From an uncultured Ruminococcus sp. (GTDB taxonomy: Bacteria; Bacillota; Clostridia; Oscillospirales; Ruminococcaceae), in assembly GCA_945877315.1 (NCBI GenBank), contig CAMCRP010000005.1, positions 1-64,000 of the forward strand: a DNA stretch of 64,000 nt, written 5' to 3'. Made by a program: the position numbers and the translations under genes. How positions within the stretch are numbered: the first letter of the stretch is position 1; the number at the start of each line of letters is the position of its first letter. Below, one piece after another: positions 1-8,607 of the stretch. The notes beneath the pieces were generated by a model. The model was not told the DNA's origin and searched no databases. It saw only the letters and a program-made list of their open reading frames with translations.

Positions 1-135
1 ATTCACCTCATGTACTTCCGCTTGTCTTAAAATACAGGAGTTTTTAGAGGTTGCCATAATATTTTCGCCGAAAAAGATTTCGCAGTAGGCAAGGTAGCAG
101 TTTCCACCAAGATCTCTAAGATCACTTCAATTACA

Positions 136-2610
136 ATGTCCCCCGACATAACTAACACAAAACTGAACCTTGGAGAAGAACTGCCTAAATTTGTAATTTC
201 ATCGTATACATATGAGGCTAACGGTGTATCCGCAACGGAAACCCGCAAGTCAAACGGCTATTGGCTTACAGGCGATAATGGTCCCGTTGAGTATGTTGAT
301 TCATCTGACAAGATAGTAAAGGATAACACAAAATACTATTGTCAGTTTGATTTTAATGCTCCTGATGGCTTTATCTTTGGTATTGATAATCTTAGTCAAA
401 TTGTTCTTCCCGAAGGCTGGAAAATCAACACTGAATCAATCGATGTATATGACAATCAGATTCCTCTTTATTACGAGGTACCTATCGCAACTGCTTCTAC
501 CGAGGACACCATCAAGGAAGTAACAATTACTGTTGATACAAGTAAGCTTCCCAAATTAATAGCAGGACAGAAAGCAAGTGTTGTATGTTATGACTATTTA
601 AAAGCATTTACTCTTTCCGAAGGTGTTTCGTTAAATAACGTATTCGGATTTTATGACAGCAATAAGAACTATACAACAAGTGTTGTTGCCGGCAACGACT
701 ATTATATGTATACTTCCATCAGACCTTCTGACTTAACAAAGGTTTTTGACGATTCAGTTACAATTAAAACAATCGGCGGAACTACACAGGTTGAAATAGA
801 AAAAAATAATAAGTCGAATATTTTGATTTGTTATTATCTCGGCACAGCTTATGAGGCTGAAACTCCCGAAAACAAGGCTGAAAAGGCAGCTTCCGACATC
901 GACCTTGCACTTGACAGCCTGAAACCCACAAATGACACCGTAAAGGACGACGTTCAGAAGATAGTTGACGATAATAAGGGCGACACCACAGCAACAGTTA
1001 CCACATTCGAGCTTAACCCCGCAACAGAAGAAGCAGACGGTTCTCTCAAGGTAACAGTTACCGTTTCCGACGGTACAAACACCAAGACCGTTGAAAAGAC
1101 ATACACAATTGACAAGCTCCCCGCAACACCCGAGAACAAGGCTGAAAAGGCTGCCGAGGACATCAAAACAGCCCTTGACGACCTTGTTCCCACAAACGAC
1201 ACCGTAAAGAACGATGTTCAGAAGATAGTTGACGATAATAAGGGCGACACAGAAGCAACAGTTACCACATTCGAGCTTATCCCCGCAACAGAAGAAGCAG
1301 ACGGTTCTCTCAAGGTAACAGTTACCGTTTCCGACGGTATAAACACCAAGACCGTTGAAAAGACCTACGTTATCCCCGCTCTCGGCGCAGGAACCATCAA
1401 GGTTGAGGGCAGCGACAAAAACGTAGGCGGCGCAGGCGTTGAAAATGCAGAAGAGGCAAAGGCAGCTGTTGAGATAACCGACGAAGAACAGGCTCTTATC
1501 GACAGCGGCTATGACCTTACTATCGTGCTGAACGTTGAAAACGCAGACGAAACCGTTTCCGACAATGACAAGGCTCTCACCGAGTCCGCTGTTGAGGAAT
1601 CCGAGGAAGAAGCAGTTATCGGTATGTACCTTGACATCACTCTCCTCAAGAAGATCGGTTCCTCCGAAACAGCTGTTACGGAAACAAGCGCACCCATCTC
1701 CATCGCATTTGAAATGCCCGAAAGCCTTGTAAACGGCGATGAATTCGTAACAAGAAAGTATTTCGTTATCCGTGTTCACGACGGCAAGACAGAAATTATT
1801 CCCTGCGAATACGATCCCGAAACAGGCAAGGCAACCTTCGAAACAGACAAGTTCTCCAGCTATGCTATCGCTTACACCGATTCCGAGGATCCTATCCCCG
1901 CATTCGTTGAAAGACTCTACAAGTACATGCTTGGCAGACACTCCGACCCCGTAGGCAAGGCAAACCACGTTGCAAACCTGAGAAACGGCGAAACAGCTGT
2001 TAAGGTTTCCTTCGATTTCGTTTACAGCGACGAGTTCAAGAATATGAACCTCTCCAACAAGGAGATCGCTGAAAGACTGTATCTCACATTCCTTGACAGA
2101 ACACCCGACGAAGCAGGTCTTGCAGACTGGACAGCAACTCTTGACGGCGGCTGCTCCGTAGGACACCTGTTCTATGGATTTACACAGTCCAAGGAATTCA
2201 CAGAGCTTTGTGAAGAATACGGCATTGTAAGAGGCGACTGGACAGTTATGGAATCAAGAGATGTAAGCTCCAAGCTGACAGCATTCGTTTCCAGACTGTA
2301 CACAAAGGCTCTTAACAGAGGATTTGACGTTGACGGTCTGAACAATCACACCGCAAACTACATTGCAAACCACGATCTGTATCAGCTAGCATATGACTTC
2401 ATCTTCTCCTCCGAATTCCTCGAGAAGGATCTTTCCGATGAAGACTTTGTTGATACAATGTACCGCACATTCTTCGACAGAGAGGGCGATCCCGACGGCA
2501 GAGCAGATTGGCTCGGCAAGCTGAAGAGCGGCATGACTCGTGAGGAAGTTCTTGCAGGCTTTGTTGGCTCGCAGGAATGTGCCGATCTGGTGGCTAAGTT
2601 CGGTATCTGA
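136..2610 (+). CDS. Repeat-rich DUF4214 surface-type protein, 5' end unresolved
   Basis: Function unknown; DUF4214 repeats are common in large secreted or surface proteins. Residues 243-330 and 331-418 are two nearly identical 88-residue acidic repeats, each opening with PENKAEKAA and ending near KTVEKTY. A beta-type, Glu/Ala-rich region follows to about residue 585. The C-terminal 240 residues hold four DUF4214-type units, marked by LGRHSDPVG, FLDRTPDEAGLADW, LNRGFDVDG and FFDREGDPDGRADW. The first ATG at 136 has no Shine-Dalgarno and no signal peptide follows it. The frame stays open back to 31, where a TAA at 28-30 closes it. The gene is therefore probably 5'-truncated, frameshifted, or starts outside the visible frame. 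The domain reading is secure; the start is not. Confidence 0.7.
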   Translation: MSPDITNTKLNLGEELPKFVISSYTYEANGVSATETRKSNGYWLTGDNGPVEYVDSSDKIVKDNTKYYCQFDFNAPDGFIFGIDNLSQIVLPEGWKINTESIDVYDNQIPLYYEVPIATASTEDTIKEVTITVDTSKLPKLIAGQKASVVCYDYLKAFTLSEGVSLNNVFGFYDSNKNYTTSVVAGNDYYMYTSIRPSDLTKVFDDSVTIKTIGGTTQVEIEKNNKSNILICYYLGTAYEAETPENKAEKAASDIDLALDSLKPTNDTVKDDVQKIVDDNKGDTTATVTTFELNPATEEADGSLKVTVTVSDGTNTKTVEKTYTIDKLPATPENKAEKAAEDIKTALDDLVPTNDTVKNDVQKIVDDNKGDTEATVTTFELIPATEEADGSLKVTVTVSDGINTKTVEKTYVIPALGAGTIKVEGSDKNVGGAGVENAEEAKAAVEITDEEQALIDSGYDLTIVLNVENADETVSDNDKALTESAVEESEEEAVIGMYLDITLLKKIGSSETAVTETSAPISIAFEMPESLVNGDEFVTRKYFVIRVHDGKTEIIPCEYDPETGKATFETDKFSSYAIAYTDSEDPIPAFVERLYKYMLGRHSDPVGKANHVANLRNGETAVKVSFDFVYSDEFKNMNLSNKEIAERLYLTFLDRTPDEAGLADWTATLDGGCSVGHLFYGFTQSKEFTELCEEYGIVRGDWTVMESRDVSSKLTAFVSRLYTKALNRGFDVDGLNNHTANYIANHDLYQLAYDFIFSSEFLEKDLSDEDFVDTMYRTFFDREGDPDGRADWLGKLKSGMTREEVLAGFVGSQECADLVAKFGI
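862..1389 (+). repeat. Tandem 264-bp in-gene repeat (two copies)
   Basis: Positions 862-1125 and 1126-1389 encode the two 88-residue repeats of the DUF4214 protein. Long stretches are identical at the nucleotide level, for example the part encoding DVQKIVDDNKGDT. This suggests recent duplication or ongoing homogenisation. Confidence 0.85.
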
Positions 2611-2641
2611 TAAATTCTGATATCAGCGAAGAATTCTATAT

Positions 2642-2682
2642 AAACAGGGCTGATTCGGCTTATGCCGGGTCAGCCCTGTTTT
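2642..2682 (+). terminator. Intrinsic terminator after the DUF4214 gene
   Basis: A perfect 12-bp stem (AAACAGGGCTGA with TCAGCCCTGTTT) encloses a GC-rich inner loop. The 3' arm runs into T residues about 30 nt after the stop codon. Confidence 0.85.
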
Positions 2683-2813
2683 AACGTAACCGTCAAGCAC
2701 TCTCCCATCCATAAATAAAACCTTTCCATAGCGTCCTTGGGAAGTTGCTAAATCGAATTACCCACACTTTCAATTATATATTCTATTTATATATGTGAAA
2801 GGAGTGGTCAACT

Positions 2814-2960
2814 ATGTCCAAAGAAAAGGTCATTGAAGCAGTGCTGCTGTCGCTGTCATTAGCTTATGAAGTCACAAAGGCTATTGCAGATTTCAAAAGC
2901 AGCAGCGAAGAAAAGTCTGACGAAAACACCTCGGACGATGTTTCGGAAGACAGTTCTTAA
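2814..2960 (+). CDS. Small acidic peptide (48 aa), unknown
   Basis: Unrecognised 48-residue protein. The ATG at 2814 follows an AAAGGAG ribosome site with about 9 nt spacing. Residues 1-28 could form an amphipathic or weakly hydrophobic helix (EAVLLSLSLAYEVTKAIADF). Residues 29-48 are Ser/Glu/Asp-rich and strongly acidic. The gene sits between two intrinsic terminators, so it is probably its own transcription unit. It lies immediately upstream of the recombination genes of the element remnant and could be an element-encoded accessory or phage-type small protein, but nothing in the sequence fixes a role. Confidence 0.5.
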   Translation: MSKEKVIEAVLLSLSLAYEVTKAIADFKSSSEEKSDENTSDDVSEDSS

Positions 2961-2964
2961 TATG

Positions 2965-3011
2965 AAACCGGCAGGGTTTCCCGTTTTGGGAAATCCTGTC
3001 GGTTTGTTTTT
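2965..3011 (+). terminator. Intrinsic terminator after the small acidic peptide gene
   Basis: Long stem in two stacked parts (AAACCGGCAGG with CCTGTCGGTTT, and TTTCCC with GGGAAA) followed by GTTTTT. It starts 5 nt after the stop codon of the 48-aa ORF and just before the YqaJ gene's ribosome site. Confidence 0.85.
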
Positions 3012-3040
3012 GCAACGAAAATCAAAGAGGAGATGAAACA

Positions 3041-3982
3041 ATGGCAAAGATAGTAGTAAACACAGAAAATTTGTCCTACGAAGAATGGCTTGAATACCGC
3101 AAAACAGGAATCGGCGGTTCCGATGCTTCTGTTGTTTGTGGCATCAACAAGTACAAATCACCCGTTGAGCTGTTGTGGATGGAGAAAACAGGTCAGCTGC
3201 CTTATCAAGAAGCGGGTGAAGCTGCATATTGGGGGACTCAGCTTGAACCGATGGTAAGAACTGAGTTTACCAAGCGAATAGGAATTGAAGTACAGCTTGT
3301 CAAGCAGCTGCTTCAAAGCGAAGAATATCCATTCATGCAGGCAAATCTTGACGGTATATGCGAACACCCCGATCTCGGCACTTGCATATTTGAAGCAAAG
3401 ACAGCTTCTGCTTACAAGGCGAGCGAATGGGAAAACTCTATCCCCGCCGAATATATGCTGCAAATTCAGCACTATATGGCGGTGACGGGCTACAAGGGAA
3501 CTTACATTGCCGTGCTTATCGGTGGTAACACATTCAAATGGAAATTCATCGAGCGTGATGATGAAATGATAGCTATGCTTATCAGCCTTGAATCGGATTT
3601 CTGGGAGCATATCAAAAGCAATACTCCCCCAGCCCTTGACGGCTCGGACGCATCGGCAAAGTTTCTTTCGGGCAGATTTCCAGAAAGCGTATCGGGGACA
3701 CAAATCGTTCTCCCCGATAACGCCGAAACTCTGTTAAAAGAATATGATGCCGCCTGCGAACAGCTGTCCGAAGTCACCGAACGAAAGCAGAAAGCCGAAA
3801 ATCTGTTGAAGGATATGCTTGGAGATAACGAGATTGGCACATCGGGAAACCGAGTAATATCCTGGAAAAGTATCTCTCAGGAACGCCTTGACACCAAAGC
3901 TTTGAAAGCAAATTATCCCGAGCTTTTCAAGGAATATGCAAACAGAATTTCATTCCGAAAATTCTCAGTTAAGACGGTATAA
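3041..3982 (+). CDS. YqaJ-family viral recombinase / exonuclease
   Basis: Phage-type 5'-3' exonuclease of the lambda-exo/YqaJ superfamily, which resects DNA ends for single-strand-annealing recombination. Family signatures are visible: TGIGGSDASVVCG near residue 25, GTQLEPMVRTEF near 68, QANLDGI near 104 and the catalytic-type FEAKTA near 120. At 313 residues it has the usual length. A strong AGAGGAG site lies before the ATG at 3041. The next gene starts 2 nt after its stop, so the two are co-translated. In phages and integrative elements this nuclease normally pairs with a RecT-like annealing protein or functional analogue, which supports a mobile-element origin here. Confidence 0.9.
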   Translation: MAKIVVNTENLSYEEWLEYRKTGIGGSDASVVCGINKYKSPVELLWMEKTGQLPYQEAGEAAYWGTQLEPMVRTEFTKRIGIEVQLVKQLLQSEEYPFMQANLDGICEHPDLGTCIFEAKTASAYKASEWENSIPAEYMLQIQHYMAVTGYKGTYIAVLIGGNTFKWKFIERDDEMIAMLISLESDFWEHIKSNTPPALDGSDASAKFLSGRFPESVSGTQIVLPDNAETLLKEYDAACEQLSEVTERKQKAENLLKDMLGDNEIGTSGNRVISWKSISQERLDTKALKANYPELFKEYANRISFRKFSVKTV

Positions 3983-3984
3983 CT

Positions 3985-4743
3985 ATGAACATGGAACAGC
4001 TTAAAAGTCGTTTGAACAGCAAAGTTGAATCTATAACTCACGAAAGGAAAATTGAAGCTATGAACGAAAACACTTTAATTGCAGATCAGGGATATATCGC
4101 CCTGAAGGACAACACCATTGACATCATTAAGCAGAATCTTAAAAATCAGCCGCTGTCGTTTCAGCTGTTTGATACGGTTAAGGCACCTTCGGGCGGGTCT
4201 ACCGTATTTACTGTCCCGGGCATATCGGGAGATGAGATTGAAAAGTCTATCACGGGAATAATTCTCGATTATGCAACACCGAGGGCATATTGGGAAACTG
4301 CCGATCCCGTGGAAGGAACTCCTCCGACCTGTTACAGCACAAACAGCATTGTTTCAACCGATGGAAAAGCTTGCAGCAACTGTCCCTTCAACACCTTTGG
4401 CTCCCGCAACGGGGACAGCTTGGCTAAGGCTTGTAAGGAATCCGTATCGTTGTTTATGCTGCGTCCCGGGAATATTATGCCGATAATCGTGCGTATTCCT
4501 GTGTCAAGCAAGGTGATTTTCCAGAGGTATCTTACAAGGCTTATCGGAAAGATGCTTCCGCTGTCGGGAGTGGTTACAAAGATTACTCTGGAAAAGACTA
4601 CCAACAAGGCGGGACAGCCTAATTCTGTTTACAGCTTTGAGGCGGTTGACGTGCTTTCGCCTGAGGAGGCTGCCAGGGCTAAGGCGTTTGGTGATGGTTT
4701 TATGGAGGTGATGGATTCGGGGGAGAGTAAGGCTGCTGGGTGA
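3985..4743 (+). CDS. Four-cysteine recombination-module protein, possible ssDNA-binding partner
   Basis: Conserved protein type found next to YqaJ nucleases in Firmicute phages and integrative elements; its biochemical role is not established. A central cysteine cluster (CYSTNS, KACSNCP, KACKES; residues about 113-150) looks like a zinc site. Flanking beta-rich segments include APSGGSTVFTVPG and YLTRLIGKMLPLSGVVTKITLEK. A single-strand-binding or annealing role beside the nuclease is inference from position. The start is uncertain. The ATG at 3985 has a poor ribosome site. An ATG at 4060, preceded by AAAGGA, would give MNENTLIADQG and remove a 25-residue extension. GC content is similar to the nuclease gene. 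Confidence 0.65.
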   Translation: MNMEQLKSRLNSKVESITHERKIEAMNENTLIADQGYIALKDNTIDIIKQNLKNQPLSFQLFDTVKAPSGGSTVFTVPGISGDEIEKSITGIILDYATPRAYWETADPVEGTPPTCYSTNSIVSTDGKACSNCPFNTFGSRNGDSLAKACKESVSLFMLRPGNIMPIIVRIPVSSKVIFQRYLTRLIGKMLPLSGVVTKITLEKTTNKAGQPNSVYSFEAVDVLSPEEAARAKAFGDGFMEVMDSGESKAAG

Positions 4744-4772
4744 GTGGGGTTGCTGTAATCTCTTTATAATGG

Positions 4773-4820
4773 AATCAGCTACAGTAAGGAAAGCCGCCTT
4801 ACTGTAACTGATTTTTTATT
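4773..4820. terminator. Bidirectional intrinsic terminator
   Basis: The stem pairs AATCAG and TACAGTAAGG with CCTTACTGTA and CTGATT, then runs into TTTTTTATTT. It lies between two convergent genes (four-cysteine protein on plus, 368-aa protein on minus) and can serve both. Confidence 0.85.
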
Positions 4821-4827
4821 TGTGCTT

Positions 4828-5934
4828 TTATTTTATTCTCCATCCATAGTTCCAGCCATTATATTCTACTATGAAGTCACCAATAGCCTGATCGTTTCTT
4901 TGAAAATTTTGACAGTCGTCCCTATTTATAGCTACCGTAGCATTAAAGTTTAAACAAAAACCTATATCTTCAAGTCCAAGCTCTTTAAAGTGTGAACAAA
5001 AGTAGCATTTCTTAAACTTTGGATCTGATATAATCTCCTCCCATTCTTTGTTTATGTATGAAAAAACAGCATCCATGTCCATTGTAGAATTATTTTGTAG
5101 TGTAGCTTCCTCAATATTAGCTGCTTTGCTGGCAGTAATATCAGCGCTTTTGTTCATTCTTTTCTCAAAAATCTCATTAAACAGATTATTGTCCCCAAAA
5201 GTAAGGGTATTATCATCATCATTCCAAGAATATTTGACATTAGCAAAATGAGATTCGGCCTCATGAATGAGATTGAAAATAGGACTAATCTTTGATAAAT
5301 ATCTATTTTTCCCACGTCGACCATGCGTTAAGTTTGCGTAAATGCTTGTCGCATATTCTTTTTCCTTAATATCATTTTTTTCATTGAATATCATATAGAG
5401 CAAAATTCCTACCATTAATTCGGCAAAAACATACTTTCCATTTTCCCTATAAATATACTTCTTAAATAACTCAAAGGATTTTTGATTGTTACGGATACTC
5501 TCGTCAACAGCAATGATGTGGAGTAATGACAACATAAGAATCCTTTTGTCCTCAAACTCATTTTCCCAAAAAATTGCAAATCTTTCCGTATAGACTGTAA
5601 ATTTTTCCTCAGTTATTTCGCCTACAAAATCAGAAGAAATCTTAAAATTGCCTTTTCCTGTCAGTATTCTTGAAATTTTCGACTTGTCACCTTTGTTTAA
5701 TAATTTTCTCTCGTTATTTTTATCATCATCGTTCCCCAGCAGTAACTGATTTTCGCACTCTGATAACTTTTTTGCGACACAAGCAACGTATCTGCTGACA
5801 AGAGCTTCTTGAGTAATACCTGTTCCTTTCCTGTAAATGTTTGCAAAATGCATCATAATATGGGCTACAACGGCAAAGTATAATGAGTCAAAGTTTATTA
5901 TGTCCAAGCGTTTTTGTGAATTCACATTACCCAT
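4828..5934 (-). CDS. Unknown AT-rich cargo protein with C-terminal cysteine cluster
   Basis: A 368-residue protein I do not recognise. It is largely charged and helical. The N-terminal third contains KGDKSKISRILTG, which could be a DNA-contacting helix-turn-helix-like segment. A hydrophobic stretch (ELMVGILLYMIF) lies near the middle. Near the C-terminus, CYFCSHF, GFCLNF and DDCQNF form a C-x2-C...C...C pattern suggesting a metal site. The gene is clearly more AT-rich than its neighbours and is transcribed against the element's other genes, as expected for a separately acquired cargo gene. Defence, regulatory and addiction roles are all possible. None is shown. Confidence 0.6.
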   Translation of the reverse strand: MGNVNSQKRLDIINFDSLYFAVVAHIMMHFANIYRKGTGITQEALVSRYVACVAKKLSECENQLLLGNDDDKNNERKLLNKGDKSKISRILTGKGNFKISSDFVGEITEEKFTVYTERFAIFWENEFEDKRILMLSLLHIIAVDESIRNNQKSFELFKKYIYRENGKYVFAELMVGILLYMIFNEKNDIKEKEYATSIYANLTHGRRGKNRYLSKISPIFNLIHEAESHFANVKYSWNDDDNTLTFGDNNLFNEIFEKRMNKSADITASKAANIEEATLQNNSTMDMDAVFSYINKEWEEIISDPKFKKCYFCSHFKELGLEDIGFCLNFNATVAINRDDCQNFQRNDQAIGDFIVEYNGWNYGWRIK

Positions 5935-6328
5935 AATCGGTTCACATCCTTTTTCATTTATAATGATATTATGAATAGCGTCAGTTAAATTTTTATTTTC
6001 ATCAACGCTAGCTCATGCTATATATTAAGTTTGTACTACAAAATATACTATTTACAAGTCAGAGCAACTTTGTTTATAGTTCGGTATAATACTATTTACA
6101 AATCTGAATGGCAATTGCAAATTCAACTTGCAATTGCCATCTATTTACATTTTTTAACCTTTGTGTTATCCTTACCTTAAGGTCAAAGGTAATCCGAACA
6201 AAGGACAAATACGAATACGCCCGCTGCAGCATCAGCAAAGGTGTACACCTACCTTAAGTATACCGTATTTCGTATAAAATGTCAAGGGTTGGGTTAACCC
6301 TTAATATAAATTATAAGGAGGCATAAAA
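5935..6328. other. 394-bp AT-rich intergenic region with repeats and palindromes
   Basis: No gene is seen. The region separates the minus-strand unknown gene from the plus-strand coupling-protein gene, so it carries divergent promoters. It also holds a 12-bp perfect inverted repeat (6109-6120 with 6128-6139), three copies of a CTATTTACA-type sequence near 6048, 6092 and 6141 spaced about 44-50 bp, a palindrome ACCTTAAGGT at 6174-6183, and a 12-bp palindrome AGGTGTACACCT at 6239-6250. This could be an operator cluster, an oriT or an element origin. The sequence alone does not decide which. Confidence 0.6.
6109..6139. repeat. 12-bp perfect inverted repeat upstream of the coupling-protein gene
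   Basis: TGGCAATTGCAA and its exact reverse complement are separated by 7 nt. No T-run follows, so a terminator is unlikely. A protein-binding site, or a hairpin of the kind found near transfer origins, is possible. Confidence 0.7.
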
Positions 6329-8149
6329 ATGTCCAAGAAGGAAAAATATAGTGGCTGGGATAACGACTACGAAGATGAACTTGATCAATATCAGGAGACC
6401 ATGAAGAAATATCCAAAAGTTATGCCCGAAATCAGCGGAACCCCAGGTGTGTTTTTGGGTCAACATCCGTTCCACGAACCATATGTGTATTATGGTATGC
6501 CGCAGGGAAGCGAAGGCCACATGGCTATTATCGGCGGCAGCGGAACGGGCAAGTCATCAGGCATAGTCAAGCCTACGCTCAAGACCTGGACTGCTCCGCT
6601 TCTGGCTACCGATATTAAAGGAGAGCTGTCCGATTTTTATAAAGAGCTGTATCGGGACGGGCTTGTTAAGCGTCCATATCTGATTTTCGACCCTATGCAG
6701 GTCAATACTCCTTGCTATGACCCGTTTCAGTGGCTTATGGACGACAGTCAAGACAACCTTTCCGGAAATATCGGAGAGTTGAGTTTTGCAATAGCTCCGA
6801 AAGTACACGATGACCAAAACAAGTTCTGGTATGAATCTGAGAGGAATTTCCTTTCTGCGGCTCTGTTATACTATTATAATAGGGGACTGAGTTTCAGCCA
6901 GACAATGTGTGAGATCGCATCTAAGACGTTGTCTGAGCATTGCAAGAGGATAGTCAATAGCTCAGATGTGGAGAGCAAGGTTTTTCTGGGTGAGATGGTC
7001 AACCTAAAGAAGGAACAATTGGCGGCTATTGACAGAGGTGTACGAAATAAGATAGTTGTGCTGGCAACCGATAAACGTATTGCACACGCATTCAGAGGAG
7101 TGCGGGAGGGAGCTAACTGTTTTTCATGGAACGACCTGGAGCAGTATAACATATTCCTGCGGATCCCTGAAACACAAATAGAGCAGTGGGGGCCTGTCAT
7201 AAGGCTTATGTACGTCCAGCTTATTCGACATCTTGAGCGTCGCCCGGATAAATACAGTGTAACCGGGGCAAACACTTCGCCAATACTGCTGCTGATGGAC
7301 GAGTTTGCGAGGTTCGGTAAGGTGCAGGCACTTGCAAATGCCACATCTACGCTTAGAAGCAAGAATGTCAATATCTGTATGGTAATGCAGAGTTTTGCTC
7401 AGCTTGATAAGAATTACGGTGCTGATGACAGACGGATTATTATGGACAATTGCAGCTACATATCGATTCTCGGTGCAAATGACCCTGGGACTCAGGAGGA
7501 ACTGTCAAAGCTTATAGGTCAGAAAAAGGTGACGCAGACAAGCAAGAGCGAATTATTTGACGAGTATGAGGATACCACAGGATACAGCGTCCAAAAAAGT
7601 GAAGTCTATGAACCGATAATATTACCTGCCGACCTTGCACGTCTTGATGATGTTATTATCCTTTCAAAGTATGGGGTTCAAAGAGCTTACAAATTTAAGG
7701 GACATGACATTTCGGAGCAGCTGTATCAGTCGAGTTTCCGTGATAAGAGTATCTCAGGGCTGGATAATTTGCCTGAAAATGACATTGCAAACGAATCAAG
7801 CAAGCCGGAGCAATCCGAAAAACTAAATAACGAGGTGGTCAAAATGAAAGCTTTTATTGAAAGAGTAAGTGAAGCAGACATCAAAATTAAAAACTATGAG
7901 CAAAAGGCTGAGTATGACGCCATGGAAAAACAAGAAGCTATAAAGAAGGCAGAATTGAACCGATTTTGTGCCATTGGTGAGCTTGTTGTAAAGCATTTTC
8001 CGGGACTTAACAGCCTTGACTCCGGGAAAACCAAAGCAGAGAAAGCACGCAACTTTCAGCCGTTAGATGTTTTTCTAAAAGTATTGGCTTCCAAACCCGA
8101 ATTGGTTCGGGAGATAGCAGAGAGGGTCCAATTCAAAGAATTGATGTAG
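6329..8149 (+). CDS. VirD4/TraG-type conjugative coupling ATPase
   Basis: Type IV coupling protein that links the relaxase-DNA complex to the mating channel. Walker A is GGSGTGKSS at residues about 69-77, followed by the family motif ATDIKGELSDFY. Walker B is ILLLMDEFARFG around residues 318-329, and MVMQSFAQLDKNYG follows. No N-terminal transmembrane helices precede Walker A, unlike canonical VirD4, so it is a soluble short-N-terminus form. The last ~120 residues are a charged, coiled-coil-like tail. A strong AAGGAGG site precedes the ATG at 6329. It lies directly upstream of a relaxase fragment. With no other transfer genes present, it is probably part of a decayed element. Confidence 0.9.
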   Translation: MSKKEKYSGWDNDYEDELDQYQETMKKYPKVMPEISGTPGVFLGQHPFHEPYVYYGMPQGSEGHMAIIGGSGTGKSSGIVKPTLKTWTAPLLATDIKGELSDFYKELYRDGLVKRPYLIFDPMQVNTPCYDPFQWLMDDSQDNLSGNIGELSFAIAPKVHDDQNKFWYESERNFLSAALLYYYNRGLSFSQTMCEIASKTLSEHCKRIVNSSDVESKVFLGEMVNLKKEQLAAIDRGVRNKIVVLATDKRIAHAFRGVREGANCFSWNDLEQYNIFLRIPETQIEQWGPVIRLMYVQLIRHLERRPDKYSVTGANTSPILLLMDEFARFGKVQALANATSTLRSKNVNICMVMQSFAQLDKNYGADDRRIIMDNCSYISILGANDPGTQEELSKLIGQKKVTQTSKSELFDEYEDTTGYSVQKSEVYEPIILPADLARLDDVIILSKYGVQRAYKFKGHDISEQLYQSSFRDKSISGLDNLPENDIANESSKPEQSEKLNNEVVKMKAFIERVSEADIKIKNYEQKAEYDAMEKQEAIKKAELNRFCAIGELVVKHFPGLNSLDSGKTKAEKARNFQPLDVFLKVLASKPELVREIAERVQFKELM

Positions 8150-8219
8150 AAAACCAAGTCAGGCATCACCAACATGTAACCTACACATTGGAATATTATC
8201 AAGAAGGAGAATTACAATT

Positions 8220-8525
8220 ATGGCAAACTTTCATCTTGAAGTAAAAAATATCGGAAGGCGTAAGCACAAGTCCCTGGCAAAGATTGTGAACTATATCACA
8301 GGACAAAGTATCTATGATTCCCGCAACAAGCGAACCTATATCGTCGAAAGAACGGACGTGATCTATCGGGGAAATTTCCTCCCCGATAATGCTCCGGACG
8401 AATTTGCTGATATTCAGACGCTTTGCACAAAGATCGATGAGGCAGAAAAGCGAGCCGATGCTCGTACTGCTCGGGAATATATCGGATCGCTGCCTAATGA
8501 ATTGATTACAACATTGTGGAAATAG
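8220..8525 (+). pseudogene. MobA/MobL-family relaxase, N-terminal fragment
   Basis: The 101 residues match the start of MobA/MobL relaxases (MANFHLEVKNIGRRKHKSL, then IVNYITGQSIYDSRN and REYIGSLPNEL). Full-length family members usually run to several hundred residues, and the histidine-rich catalytic segment that follows is absent. The frame stops at 8523-8525, right after the LPNEL motif. Positions 8558-8602 encode, in another frame, a short charged tail (KREQLEEFLNKSFSI) that might be the residual C-terminus, suggesting an internal deletion. The ATG follows an AAGGAG site and sits 70 nt after the coupling-protein gene. It is unlikely to act as a relaxase. Confidence 0.75.
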
Positions 8526-8607
8526 TCTTGGAATTTGTTTCAAGGAACTACTGATAAAAAAGGGAACAGCTTGAAGAGTTTCTGAACAAATCTTTCTCGA
8601 TATAACC

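Noticed and set aside
880..1390. CRISPR-like repeats
   Set aside because: There are only two 264-bp in-frame copies, with no spacer architecture; this is a protein-coding tandem repeat.
754..2166. Long cysteine-rich open frame opposite the DUF4214 gene
   Set aside because: It is the antisense shadow of a repetitive, codon-biased gene; no ribosome site or known domain.
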